Source: Epilithonimonas sp042695135 (GTDB lineage: Bacteria; Bacteroidota; Bacteroidia; Flavobacteriales; Weeksellaceae). Taken from it: a stretch of 64,000 nucleotides of DNA. Position numbers and translations under genes: made by a program. Positions 17,592 through 26,108 of this stretch are shown piece by piece. The number at the start of each line of letters is the position of its first letter. Position 1 is the stretch's first letter. The stretch covers positions 2,666,001-2,730,000 of the forward strand of contig NZ_CP170547.1 in NCBI RefSeq assembly GCF_042695135.1, given 5' to 3'. Under the pieces are notes generated by a model, which was given only the letters and a program-made list of their open reading frames with translations, did no database searches and was not told the origin of the DNA.

Positions 17592-18512
17592 TTAAGGGGT
17601 TACAGTTGTTTTACTTGCTACGGTTTTCAGCCAGTCTGAGCACAATTTTTTCCAGTTGTCCGTCAGTTCAGATTTGTTGGTAATCCCGATTTTGTGCTCA
17701 CCTTCGGGAAAAATGAATAAGGCGCCTTTCACTTTATTTTTGGTCATTGCTTTGTAGTAAAGAATACTGTTCATTACAGGAACTGTTTTGTCGTTCTGCG
17801 CATGAAATAATATCGTAGGCGGTGTTTTCTCCGTCACGCGGTTTTGCATAGAATATTCGGTGATTTTTTCCTGAGAAGCATTTTCTCCTAATAAGCTTTT
17901 ACGGCTGTCGACGTGGGCAAATTCTCCCAAATCGATAACCGGAGACAACAGAATCGCAAAATCCGGAATCGTAGAAATGGTTTCCCAATCGCCTTTCAGT
18001 TGTGTGTAATCTGTTGTAATATTACTGACTGTTGCAGCCAAATGCCCACCAGCAGAAGTCCCAATTACTCCTACCTGATCCGGGGAAAGTCCCCATTGAG
18101 AAGCATTTTTGCGTATATATTTTATCGATGCCTGAATGTCCTGCAATGGCGCAATTTCTCTTTGGATAAGATCCGGAGAAGTTGGTAATCTGTATTTCAA
18201 AACAAAGGCAGAAATCCCTAAAGTATTGAACCATTTTGCAATCTGGAAACCACCTTCATCATAAGTCAGTTTGTAGTATCCACCTCCTGGAATGATGATG
18301 ACAGCCATTTTTTTCCTGTCTGCTTTTGGCGGTAAAAAGGCAAAAAGTTCAGTTTCCGTAACTTGGGTCATTATGCCTTCTTTTTTCTCTTCGGTTTTTA
18401 ATTTCAAACCTTTGGAATTCGGCATTTCGCCTTTTGGCCAAACGTTGATCTTTTCCTGAGCCGATATTTGATTAAAAAATAAAATCAATAAGATGAAAAC
18501 AGTTTTTTTCAT
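17592..18512 (-). CDS. Alpha/beta-hydrolase esterase, probable pectin-linked acetyl esterase (copy 2)
   Basis: A 306-residue paralog of the downstream gene, with signal peptide, PGGGYYKLTYDEGG oxyanion segment, GTSAGGHLAA nucleophile elbow, HAQNDKTVPV and EGEHKIG. The duplicates differ mainly around the substrate cleft (YKLTYDEGGFQIAKW versus YHHLTYDLGGYSYAKW), so they may prefer different esters. Transcription runs from here into copy 1. A CE12-type esterase gene lies upstream, forming an esterase block. Assigned by family and context; not a proven pectin esterase. Confidence 0.8.
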   Translation of the reverse strand: MKKTVFILLILFFNQISAQEKINVWPKGEMPNSKGLKLKTEEKKEGIMTQVTETELFAFLPPKADRKKMAVIIIPGGGYYKLTYDEGGFQIAKWFNTLGISAFVLKYRLPTSPDLIQREIAPLQDIQASIKYIRKNASQWGLSPDQVGVIGTSAGGHLAATVSNITTDYTQLKGDWETISTIPDFAILLSPVIDLGEFAHVDSRKSLLGENASQEKITEYSMQNRVTEKTPPTILFHAQNDKTVPVMNSILYYKAMTKNKVKGALFIFPEGEHKIGITNKSELTDNWKKLCSDWLKTVASKTTVTP

Positions 18513-18565
18513 AAGTCATTAATTGAAAAAGTTACCATTAAAACTAATGATAACTTCTGTTTGAA

Positions 18566-19303
18566 CTATTTAATATATTTTTCCAAACCTGTTTTTAAAG
18601 GTTTTAAACCCTTCAAAGCCAGTTTTGCAACAGATTCTGCTCCCAGTGTCGACAAGTGCGTGTCGTCATCTTTTCCTTTTGGATAATACTCCACCTCGCC
18701 TTCTTTATAATGCAGATGAAGTTTTTTTGATCCTTCCGGTCCGGCAGCAATTTCCATTTGTTCTGTCAATAACTGCATATCCACAAACGGCACTTTCATA
18801 TCATCCGCCACCAATCTTACTACCAAAGGATAATTGCCGTGAGTATCCGTCAAAACACCATTCTCTGTAAAATCTCTTCTTACAATAGAAGTCATCAGAA
18901 TCGGAGTTGCTCCTTTTGCTCTGGTTTCTTTCACATATCTTTCAAGATTCGCTCTATATTGTGTATACGGATTGGTGAATTTTGTAGAATCTTTCACTTT
19001 CTGATCGTTATGACCAAACTGAATGATCACGAAATCTCCTTTCTTGAGCTGTTTTTCCACTTTGTCCCATCGGCCCTCTGTCCGGAAACTTTTGGAACTT
19101 CTGCCGTTCATCGCGTGGTTTTGGATTTCAATATCTGTTGTGAAATATTGCGGAAGCACCTGTCCCCATCCGTGTTCTGGATTTTTTTCGGGATTATCTT
19201 TGTTGGCCATTGTAGAATCTCCGATTAAAAAAAGTGTTGGTTTTTTCTGACCAAATATCAACACTGAAAACAGAATTGATAAGCTTAAAAGAAGTTTTTT
19301 CAT
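18566..19303 (-). CDS. Rhamnogalacturonan acetylesterase-type SGNH hydrolase (CE12)
   Basis: A 245-residue exported esterase: signal peptide ending FGQ, block I FLIGDSTMA (nucleophile Ser), block II NGRSSKSF, block III IQFGHNDQK and block V DDTHLSTLGAE with the Asp-His pair. This set is that of CE12 rhamnogalacturonan acetylesterases (YxiM/RhgT type). It removes acetyl groups from the rhamnogalacturonan-I backbone or acetylated galacturonan. It lies in the same run as the alpha/beta-hydrolases. A second CE12 gene at 23.4 kb is a distant relative, suggesting two acetyl positions or substrates. Confidence 0.86.
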   Translation of the reverse strand: MKKLLLSLSILFSVLIFGQKKPTLFLIGDSTMANKDNPEKNPEHGWGQVLPQYFTTDIEIQNHAMNGRSSKSFRTEGRWDKVEKQLKKGDFVIIQFGHNDQKVKDSTKFTNPYTQYRANLERYVKETRAKGATPILMTSIVRRDFTENGVLTDTHGNYPLVVRLVADDMKVPFVDMQLLTEQMEIAAGPEGSKKLHLHYKEGEVEYYPKGKDDDTHLSTLGAESVAKLALKGLKPLKTGLEKYIK

Positions 19304-19328
19304 TTTTAAATTGATTTTTTATTTATTT

Positions 19329-19423
19329 AAATGCTTCGAGAACCTCAGCATGACATTTCTCATACTAAACGCTTTATTTTAAAATATTTTTTACGATGTA
19401 ATGCTGAGCCTGTCGAAGCATTT
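19329..19423. repeat. Inverted-repeat element (AATGCTTCGA family)
   Basis: Arms AATGCTTCGAGAACCTCAGC (left) and ATGCTGAGCCTGTCGAAGCA (right) are near-perfect inverted copies about 50 bp apart. The element starts immediately after the stop of the CE8 gene and could form a large 3' hairpin in its mRNA. A related element follows the ligase stop at 59.3 kb. Confidence 0.75.
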
Positions 19424-20391
19424 TATTTATTAGGATTCCAGTCACCGAAAATCTTTTCGATGGTGTAATTTTTCACTTCTTTTTTGGTTAATTGATGAGA
19501 CCAGGAAACTCTCTTTGAAATATCACTACCTTCTCCTCTGCTCATATATTCTGCATAGTAAACCGTTTTTTCTTTATCCGGAAACATTGCGTCGCCTTTC
19601 CAGGGATTCCAGCCTTCCGGAAGAATGTGATTTCCCATTTCTGTATTAATGAAAACCGTTTTGGCAAATGATCTCCACGGCCTTCCAAGAAAAACTTTCA
19701 TAACACCCTCTTTTGCAATCAATTTACAATCAAAAAAGACAAAACCATATTTTTTATTTTGGTCCGTTGAAGCTGCAGTGATGTAAGAATCAGCCAAGCT
19801 TTTGATCGTGCAATTTTTAAAAACAACCGTTGCCGAACCAAAAACAAAGTCGGTTGTACCTTCGATAAAGCAATTCTCGTAATATTGCCGACTGTGATTT
19901 CCTGAGGCATAAAGTGTGTCCTGACAACCCAGAATTTTGGAATCTTTAATCACAAAATGATCACCTTCCACGTGAAGGGAAACCGCCTGTCCTTTGCTGC
20001 ACCAGGTATTCTGAATGGTCAGATTTGAGATTTTAACATCATCCGCCATTACCAAAAGTGTATAAGAATTGAAGGTCGTCATTTTCTCATTCAACGCATC
20101 TGGTTTTCCGGAATAATCATCATTAATGACAATTGTATTTTCCTGACTTTCGCCTTGTAAAGTAATTTTTTGTTTTGATGAAGGAATGACTACCTTTTCG
20201 TGATAAGTCCCTGATTTAATTTTAATTAAAGCTTCGCCAGGCCCAAAATCCCGAATCGAATTGATCGCTTTCTGGATCGAAGTAAATTGTCCACTTCCAT
20301 CCTGCGCCACATTAATTGTAATATAAGGAACATTTTGGCCAAACATCATTTGAACAAAGGCAATCATTAATATCAAAAAAAACTTCTTCAT
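19423..20391 (-). CDS. Pectin methylesterase (CE8), exported
   Basis: Single-domain CE8 enzyme of 322 residues with a signal peptide and no T9SS tail, so probably periplasmic or surface-anchored after other processing. The CE8 set is complete: GSGQFTSIQKAI near the start, LGCQDTLYASG and TTDFVFGSATVVF with the catalytic Asp pair, and LGRPWRSFAKTVF with the binding Arg and Trp. It shares the overall frame of the 27389-28417 enzyme and differs from the large multidomain one. A separate periplasmic methylesterase fits action on imported oligogalacturonides. Confidence 0.9.
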   Translation of the reverse strand: MKKFFLILMIAFVQMMFGQNVPYITINVAQDGSGQFTSIQKAINSIRDFGPGEALIKIKSGTYHEKVVIPSSKQKITLQGESQENTIVINDDYSGKPDALNEKMTTFNSYTLLVMADDVKISNLTIQNTWCSKGQAVSLHVEGDHFVIKDSKILGCQDTLYASGNHSRQYYENCFIEGTTDFVFGSATVVFKNCTIKSLADSYITAASTDQNKKYGFVFFDCKLIAKEGVMKVFLGRPWRSFAKTVFINTEMGNHILPEGWNPWKGDAMFPDKEKTVYYAEYMSRGEGSDISKRVSWSHQLTKKEVKNYTIEKIFGDWNPNK

Positions 20392-20426
20392 AAAATTATT
20401 TTTAAATATATCTAATGCAATTTTTT

Positions 20427-20590
20427 TTAACGCAAAGATTTTTTTTGATTCTTCATATTTTAGAGAGCAAACGAGGAATCAATAAATTGATTTTACTAAG
20501 CTTAAATTATAATAATGCTTCATCAGCGACTTGTCGCAACCTTTTGTTTTCCTAAAATATAAATTATTACAATTAATCTTTGCGTCAAAA
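20427..20590. repeat. Short inverted termini (AACGCAAAGATT / AATCTTTGCGTC) flanking AT-rich spacer
   Basis: The intergenic stretch between the CE8 gene and the next esterase gene is bounded by inverted copies of a 12-bp AACGCAAAGATT sequence about 140 bp apart. Related CGCAAAGG words recur at 24.2 kb. It may be a small mobile or hairpin element; nothing coding is seen inside. Confidence 0.4.
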
Positions 20591-20592
20591 TT

Positions 20593-21501
20593 CTATTTTA
20601 AAGTCTTATCCAAAAACTGAAGAGTAAGATCCAAAGTCTCTGTAAACCAAGGTTCTGCCGACCAGAAAGAATGCGGTGTATCTTTGATCTCGTGGAATTC
20701 TGTCGGAATATTATAACTTTTCAGTTTCTTCATCATATCGTCTCTCCCGGCGTGGAAACGAGGCTGAGAGCTATTAATAAAAATCGTAGGCGGCGTATTT
20801 TTATCTACAAATTCCAAAGGCGAAGCGTCTGTCCAGTTTTTCAAATTAACATTTCTGTCACCGTTCAGCCAATAAGCTGCATAAGTACTTTCCTCAGCTT
20901 CGGGATGGATGAAGGAAACAACGCCGTCCACATTTACAATACATTTTATTTTCCCTTTAGATTTTACACCAACCAAAGTTGCGATTTGTGCACCTGCTGA
21001 TTCTCCATAAATTGCCGTTCTTTCGGTATTTAAGGAATAGTTCTTTTTATTTTTTTTCAAATATTTAATAGCATTTTCAACATCATCTATTGCTGCAGGA
21101 TATTTTGCAACATCTGCCAATCTGTAACCAACGGCAATTGCGACATAACCTTTGGAAGCCAGTTCCTGAGCCATATATTTTTCATTTTCCCTGCTTCCCG
21201 AGATCCAGCCGCCACCGTGAATCATAACAATTCCCGGATATTTTTTTGATTTATCAAGCGGATAATAAATGTCAGCCTTCAGAGAAATTCCGTTGACGTT
21301 GGCATACTCCACATCTTTATCAATTCCGATGTTTGCAGGAGTTGGTCTGTCTAAAGGCGTGATGAAAGGATATTTCTTCTTAAGTTTCTCAAATGTTGCT
21401 TCGTTTGTATAAGGAGTTGCATTCGGGCGGTTAACCTGTCCGAATGCTGATGTGACTCCAAATAAGAAAAAAATAAGAAAATATAGTTTGGGAAAACTCA
21501 T
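20593..21501 (-). CDS. Alpha/beta-hydrolase, BD-FAE/acetyl-esterase type
   Basis: A 302-residue hydrolase with signal peptide (VTSAFGQ end), HGGGWISGSRE oxyanion motif, nucleophile elbow YGESAGAQIA, and a C-terminal KDTPHSFWSAEPWF segment with the likely catalytic His. It belongs to the esterase/lipase group found in many plant-polysaccharide loci and is only distantly related to the tandem pair at 16.7-18.5 kb. It sits 11 nt downstream of the GH28 gene on the same strand, so the two are probably co-transcribed; likely acts on acetyl or feruloyl esters of pectin, which is inference. Confidence 0.8.
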   Translation of the reverse strand: MSFPKLYFLIFFLFGVTSAFGQVNRPNATPYTNEATFEKLKKKYPFITPLDRPTPANIGIDKDVEYANVNGISLKADIYYPLDKSKKYPGIVMIHGGGWISGSRENEKYMAQELASKGYVAIAVGYRLADVAKYPAAIDDVENAIKYLKKNKKNYSLNTERTAIYGESAGAQIATLVGVKSKGKIKCIVNVDGVVSFIHPEAEESTYAAYWLNGDRNVNLKNWTDASPLEFVDKNTPPTIFINSSQPRFHAGRDDMMKKLKSYNIPTEFHEIKDTPHSFWSAEPWFTETLDLTLQFLDKTLK

Positions 21502-21512
21502 ATTAAAATGGA

Positions 21513-23180
21513 TTATTTCACAGCATTCTTAGCTACTTCCTTAGAAATAGTTAGCTGATCTTTTGCGATGTTTTTGGATAATTTCACATTAGAAGTTTTA
21601 CTTCCCATAACCTTGATTGCCGGTTTGTTAGAAGATTCTAAAGTCAATCCTGAAAGATCAATATTTTTACTGTTATAAACTGTCGCGCCGGTTCCGTCTG
21701 TATATTTTAATTTAACATTTTTAAGTGTAATTCCGTCGGCATCTACAATGGTCAAAGCTTTTTTTGTATCGAAATAAGAATCTTCGATCACGATATTTTT
21801 AAGATTCATTTCCGATAAACCATTCAGGCTCAAAGCTTCATAAGAGTTAGAAGCTGTAATATTTTTGAAAAATACATTTCTGAAAACCGGTGTTTCTTCT
21901 GTCACAGGGATTTCCTTTTCCTTTCTTTTCTCGTCATCCGCACTCTGGTCTTCTTCAATGATTGGCGAATTGCCTTCGTAGAACATATTGAAACCGATCA
22001 CCTGAGCCGGAATATTGATCATATCAACATTGCTGATCCAGATATTCTCAACAACGCCGCCTCTGCCTCTCGTGGTTTTGAAACGAAGACCAATGTCTGT
22101 CCCGATAAAAGTACAGTTCGAAGCGTGAAGATTTTTCACACCGCCGGACATTTCGCTTCCAATTACGATGCCGCCGTGTGCGTGGTAAACTGTGTTGTTT
22201 TTGATGATGACATTTTCCGTCGGCATTCCTCTGTCGCGGCCATCTTTGTCTTTTCCGGATTTGATGCAGATTGCGTCATCACCAACATCGAATGTATTAT
22301 TATAAACTAAAACATTTTTGCAAGATTCCAAATCCAAACCGTCTCCGTTTTGGGAGTACCAGGGATTTCTTACATTAAGATTTCTAAGGATCAGGTTGCT
22401 TGACATCAATGGATGAAGATTCCACGCCGGCGAATTCTGGAAGGTCGGTCCGTCCAAAAGAACTTTGTCACAGCCGACCAGACTTACCATCACGGGACGA
22501 AGGAAATCTTTTACTTTTTCCAGATCTGCTCTTGTAGTCAGCTTTTCCGGAATATTAAAGTTTGCTGTGTTTGCAAATCCTCTTTTGGAGCTTTCACTTG
22601 GGAACCACGTTTTTTTATCGTCCGACAGAACGCCGCCTTTTGCAAGCAGTTCTTTCCATTGTCCATCGGTCATTTTTCCTTTTTTCACATATCTCCAGGC
22701 ATCGCCACTACCATCGATCACGCCATTTCCTGTGATTGCAATATTGGTTGCGCCTTTTGCAGAAATCGGAGACTGGCAGCGGGTTGTATTAAGACCTTCA
22801 AAACTGACATCCACAAGAGGATAATCATTGAAATCTCTGCTGAAAATGATCATTGCGCCATCTTCCAAATGCAGGTTGATATTATTTTTCAGAACGATTG
22901 GTCCGGTCATCCAGATTCCTCTTGGGACTACTACTGTTCCACCGCCTTTTTGAGAAGTCTCATCAATGGCTTTTCTGAAAGCTTCCGTATTTTTTACGAT
23001 TCCTCCGGAAACAGCTCCGAAACTTTTTATATTGACAGAGGTTGCCGGAAAAGAGGTTTCTGCAACAGTCATTTTGAATTCTACGTTCTTATAGATATCA
23101 GACATTTGAGTTTGTGCAAAGCTGTGCCCTGAAAATAATATTGACAGGCTAAACGCTAATATTTTAATCGATTTTTTCAT
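21513..23180 (-). CDS. Polygalacturonase, GH28
   Basis: Hydrolyses alpha-1,4-galacturonan. It has 555 residues with a signal peptide (HSFAQ end) and a right-handed beta-helix. The GH28 catalytic set reads NGDGLDLES (NxD equivalent), VGDDAICIKSGKD (paired Asp), YHAHGGIVIGSEMSGG (His) and GLRFKTTRGRGG (RxK). The extended length and the SxKRGF-type insertions fit exo-acting bacterial GH28 proteins, which release monomers from oligogalacturonides. Endo/exo mode is inferred. The next esterase gene follows after 11 nt. Confidence 0.9.
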   Translation of the reverse strand: MKKSIKILAFSLSILFSGHSFAQTQMSDIYKNVEFKMTVAETSFPATSVNIKSFGAVSGGIVKNTEAFRKAIDETSQKGGGTVVVPRGIWMTGPIVLKNNINLHLEDGAMIIFSRDFNDYPLVDVSFEGLNTTRCQSPISAKGATNIAITGNGVIDGSGDAWRYVKKGKMTDGQWKELLAKGGVLSDDKKTWFPSESSKRGFANTANFNIPEKLTTRADLEKVKDFLRPVMVSLVGCDKVLLDGPTFQNSPAWNLHPLMSSNLILRNLNVRNPWYSQNGDGLDLESCKNVLVYNNTFDVGDDAICIKSGKDKDGRDRGMPTENVIIKNNTVYHAHGGIVIGSEMSGGVKNLHASNCTFIGTDIGLRFKTTRGRGGVVENIWISNVDMINIPAQVIGFNMFYEGNSPIIEEDQSADDEKRKEKEIPVTEETPVFRNVFFKNITASNSYEALSLNGLSEMNLKNIVIEDSYFDTKKALTIVDADGITLKNVKLKYTDGTGATVYNSKNIDLSGLTLESSNKPAIKVMGSKTSNVKLSKNIAKDQLTISKEVAKNAVK

Positions 23181-23304
23181 TTTTTATTTTGATTTCAGAA
23201 CCGAGATTCTGGATTTTTTATTTTAAATGTTGGCTGTAATTATATAATCTGGTAAAAAGAACTAAAAAGTATGTTCTTTTGAAATTATTTTAGAATTATA
23301 TATC

Positions 23305-23367
23305 GATGCTTCGCACCTATAATTGATTAATCCTATTTTTCTACCAGCATTTCGGTGCTTCGCACCT
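23305..23367. repeat. Direct repeat of GCTTCGCACCT
   Basis: GCTTCGCACCT occurs at 23308-23318 and again at 23357-23367 in the gap between the GH28 and CE12 genes. It is short and AT-rich in between, and probably a decayed intergenic repeat. Confidence 0.5.
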
Positions 23368-23369
23368 TT

Positions 23370-24206
23370 CTATTTGTTAGTTACTATTTTTTTAAATTCG
23401 TTATAAACGATCTGTGCCATTGCTTTTGCGCCTTCCGGCTGGAAATGGGTATCGTCTTTCTGGCCTTTTGGATATGCCGGATATTTGCCTTCGGGAAGAT
23501 TCATAAAGTAATTTTGTGTCACGAAATCTTTTCCTTTTTTGGTGAGCATTTCTCTGGAAAGTTTGTTAAGGTCAATCAAATCTACTTTTTGTTCCTGCGA
23601 CACTTCTATCATTGCTTTGGCATATTCCACGTGACTGTCGCCTAAAACACCATCTTTCCAAGGGTAATTTCTTGACACCGGCGTTACCAAAACCGGCGTC
23701 GCACCTTTCTCTTTAACCTGATGTATGTATAATCTCAGATATTCTTTATAACCCTGGACATCTACATAACGATCAACTTTTGTTGGAGATTCGTCATTGT
23801 GTCCGAACTGAATCAGAACCCAGTCTTTTGGTTTCAGGTTTTCGAAAATATATCGCCATCTGCCTTCCTGGAAAAAAGTTCTCGTACTTCTTCCGCCTTT
23901 GGCTTTGTCAACCACCAATACATTTTTTGCAAGAGCAGGAGATTTCAAAGTTTTTAGACTGTCGGCAGTAAAAAATTCCTGAAAAACACCGCCCCAACCT
24001 TGCTGCGGATAACGCTTTTCCTGATAATTACTTTCCAGACTGTAATCTGTCAAAGTAGAATCGCCGGCAAGGAAAATATTGGTTGTATTTTTATCTTTCG
24101 AAGGTATCAAAATTCTGTCCTTCTGGCTATCCTGCTCTGTCTGGGCAGACATCATCACGGAAGCGGCGATGAAAAATGCTGTCGGTATGTTTTTAATTCG
24201 CATCAT
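23370..24206 (-). CDS. Rhamnogalacturonan acetylesterase-type SGNH hydrolase (CE12), second copy
   Basis: About 278 residues, signal peptide ending MMSAQ, then FLAGDSTLTDY (Ser), KGGRSTRTF, IQFGHNDESPT and DDTHFQPEGAKAM with Asp and His, so the CE12 catalytic set is intact. An ATG-ATG pair at 24206/24203 starts the signal peptide; an in-frame upstream ATG at 24227 would add seven charged residues and is less likely. It differs from the 18.6 kb enzyme in a longer N-terminal region (YPQQGWGGVFQEFF). The GH43 gene lies upstream on the same strand, suggesting rhamnogalacturonan side-chain work. Confidence 0.85.
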   Translation of the reverse strand: MMRIKNIPTAFFIAASVMMSAQTEQDSQKDRILIPSKDKNTTNIFLAGDSTLTDYSLESNYQEKRYPQQGWGGVFQEFFTADSLKTLKSPALAKNVLVVDKAKGGRSTRTFFQEGRWRYIFENLKPKDWVLIQFGHNDESPTKVDRYVDVQGYKEYLRLYIHQVKEKGATPVLVTPVSRNYPWKDGVLGDSHVEYAKAMIEVSQEQKVDLIDLNKLSREMLTKKGKDFVTQNYFMNLPEGKYPAYPKGQKDDTHFQPEGAKAMAQIVYNEFKKIVTNK

Positions 24207-24314
24207 TTTTTTAACGCAAAGGCGCACATATTTTAATTTTAAACTTCATTATTTAAGTCGCAAAGGTTTTTTGTCTTATTTTTTAATATAATTTTTTTCT
24301 TTATGATCTAAATT

Positions 24315-25958
24315 CTAATCTTTTGTAACTCTGAAAAAGTCAAAATCTGCATAGCCGCCACGTGAAACTTTTGGATCGCTTACAGAATAGATTCCGACTT
24401 TTGCACCGATCCATTTTCCTGGTTTTGCCTGAAAAGTTTCGCCGATTTTTTCAAATGTAGTTCCGTTTTCGCTGTAGCTGAAAGTGCAGATTCCGTTTGG
24501 TTGGTTGACGTTGACTTTCAGATAGACTTCGTTTGATTTTAATTTGATTTCGTTAAGGATTTTTTCCTCGCCGCCTTTTTCCGCTTTTTCAGCTCTTCTT
24601 AATTGGAGGTAAAATCCGTCCGGTTTATTTGTGATTACCAACGACTGATAATCCATTCCCATTATCAAAAGTCCGGCTGTTTTTCCTTCTTTCACTTCTT
24701 CGGGAGATAGTTTGACTTTGGTTGTTGCAGCGAAATTAGGTGCAGGGAATTTTTGTGTTAACAGATTCGGGACGTTCCAAAGGTTTTTTTCGCCATCCGG
24801 AATTTTCACTGAGAATAATCTCAAATAATCTTTTCCAACAAGTTTTGCCGACCAAACGATATTTTCGTTGGCACTCCACTGCCATTGCAATCCGATTTTA
24901 TCATTATTAAATTCATCAGATTCTGCAGGCGTTTCTATTGGGAAAGTCTTTCCAACTTCGGGTTTTTTATAAATCAGAACAGGTTCACCAATTCCGTTTT
25001 TGTTATTGTCGATTCCGATTACGGGCCAGTCTTTTTCCCACTTCATTGGTTGAAGATGAACGATTCTTCCGCCCGCATCCACGTCCTGAAAATGGTAAAA
25101 CCAGTCCTGACCTTTCTGAGTATCGACCCAAGCGCCCTGATGCGGACCATTGATTTTCGTAGAACCTTTTTCCAAAACGATTTTCTCCTCGTACGGTCCA
25201 TAAATATTTTTTGATCTTAAAACCAATTGCCAGCCTGTTGCAACGCCGCCAGCCGGGGCAAAAATGTAATAATAACCGTTTCTTTTATAAAATTTCGGTC
25301 CTTCCACCGTTGGGTGTGCATCGTGGCCGTCAAAAACGTGAATGCCTTTGTCCAGGACTTTTGTTCCATCAGGATTCATTTTATTAATGGTGAGAATACT
25401 TTTGACGCCTGCTCTGCTTCCTGCCCAACCGTGAACGAGATAAGCATCGCCGTTATCATCCCAAAACGGACAAGAATCAATAAGACCTTTACCTTCCATT
25501 ACCAAAACCGGATCTTCCCATTTCCCGAGTGGATCTTTGGTTTTCACCATATAAATCCCGAAATCCGGGTCGCCCCAATAGATGTAATATTCACGTTTGT
25601 GAAAACGGATGCTTGGTGCCCAGACGCCGTTTCCTCTCTGTGGAATCTTGTAGGTTTCTTTCGGAACAAGGTCGGTAATGGCATAATTTACAAGCTTCCA
25701 GTTAATCATATCTTTGGAATGGAGAATTGGTAATCCCGGCGTTTCGTTGAAGCTGGAAGCCGTCATAAAATAATCATCACCAACGCGGATCGCGTCCGGA
25801 TCCGAAAAATCAGAGTATAAAACCGGATTCTTGTATGATCCGTTTCCCAAATCCGAAACCCAGACTTCGGAAACGTAAGGTTTTGTTTTCTGTGCATCCA
25901 GTTGATTGATTGATAATGCAAACAAGGAAAGGATGATATGTTTTTTATTTACTTTCAA
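24315..25958 (-). CDS. Glycoside hydrolase family 43 with C-terminal concanavalin-like domain
   Basis: A 547-residue exported beta-propeller enzyme. The catalytic base lies in YSDFSDPDAIRVG, the pKa-setting Asp in LIDSCPFWDDNG and the acid Glu in TVEGPKFYKRNG, as in GH43. Residues ~340-545 form a beta-sandwich of the DUF1349/ConA type found in beta-xylosidase-like GH43 proteins. The GPHQGAW and HFQDVDAGGRIVHLQPM segments are typical of the clade. In a pectin locus the likely targets are arabinan, galactan or xylogalacturonan side chains; which one cannot be told. A signal peptide ends before AQK. Confidence 0.85.
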   Translation of the reverse strand: MKVNKKHIILSLFALSINQLDAQKTKPYVSEVWVSDLGNGSYKNPVLYSDFSDPDAIRVGDDYFMTASSFNETPGLPILHSKDMINWKLVNYAITDLVPKETYKIPQRGNGVWAPSIRFHKREYYIYWGDPDFGIYMVKTKDPLGKWEDPVLVMEGKGLIDSCPFWDDNGDAYLVHGWAGSRAGVKSILTINKMNPDGTKVLDKGIHVFDGHDAHPTVEGPKFYKRNGYYYIFAPAGGVATGWQLVLRSKNIYGPYEEKIVLEKGSTKINGPHQGAWVDTQKGQDWFYHFQDVDAGGRIVHLQPMKWEKDWPVIGIDNNKNGIGEPVLIYKKPEVGKTFPIETPAESDEFNNDKIGLQWQWSANENIVWSAKLVGKDYLRLFSVKIPDGEKNLWNVPNLLTQKFPAPNFAATTKVKLSPEEVKEGKTAGLLIMGMDYQSLVITNKPDGFYLQLRRAEKAEKGGEEKILNEIKLKSNEVYLKVNVNQPNGICTFSYSENGTTFEKIGETFQAKPGKWIGAKVGIYSVSDPKVSRGGYADFDFFRVTKD

Positions 25959-25985
25959 ATTTCTCTTTTTTAACAGCGAATAATT

Positions 25986-26090
25986 GCAGCCCGGCTTGAG
26001 TGGAAATCCTTTTTTACGTGGTCTTTAATTTCTATTTAAACTAAGATCATCTGCAAAAAAGATTGGGAACGGAAGACGGATTAAGCTGCC
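25986..26090 (-). repeat. Palindromic intergenic element, copy A
   Basis: Reads on the minus strand GGCAGCTTAATCCGTC..., CAATCTTTTTTGC, then AAAAAAGGATTTCCACTC and GGGCTGC. It shares outer GCAGC/GCTGC ends and inner CTTTTTT / AAAAAAG arms with the copies at 40.4, 44.6 and 57.6 kb. It lies between the GH105 and GH43 genes, oriented relative to transcription as in copies B and C. Confidence 0.75.
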
Positions 26091-26108
26091 GAAATAATTC
26101 TTATTATT

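Noticed and set aside
22413..23132. 239-codon plus-strand frame opposite GH28
   Set aside because: It is the complement of a well-supported GH28 enzyme with all catalytic motifs; residue composition is cysteine- and phenylalanine-rich as in shadows.
23161..23185. TTAATCGATTTTTT near the GH28 start as a regulator site
   Set aside because: Only the AATCGATT core matches, the outer positions do not, and it lies in coding sequence for the signal peptide.
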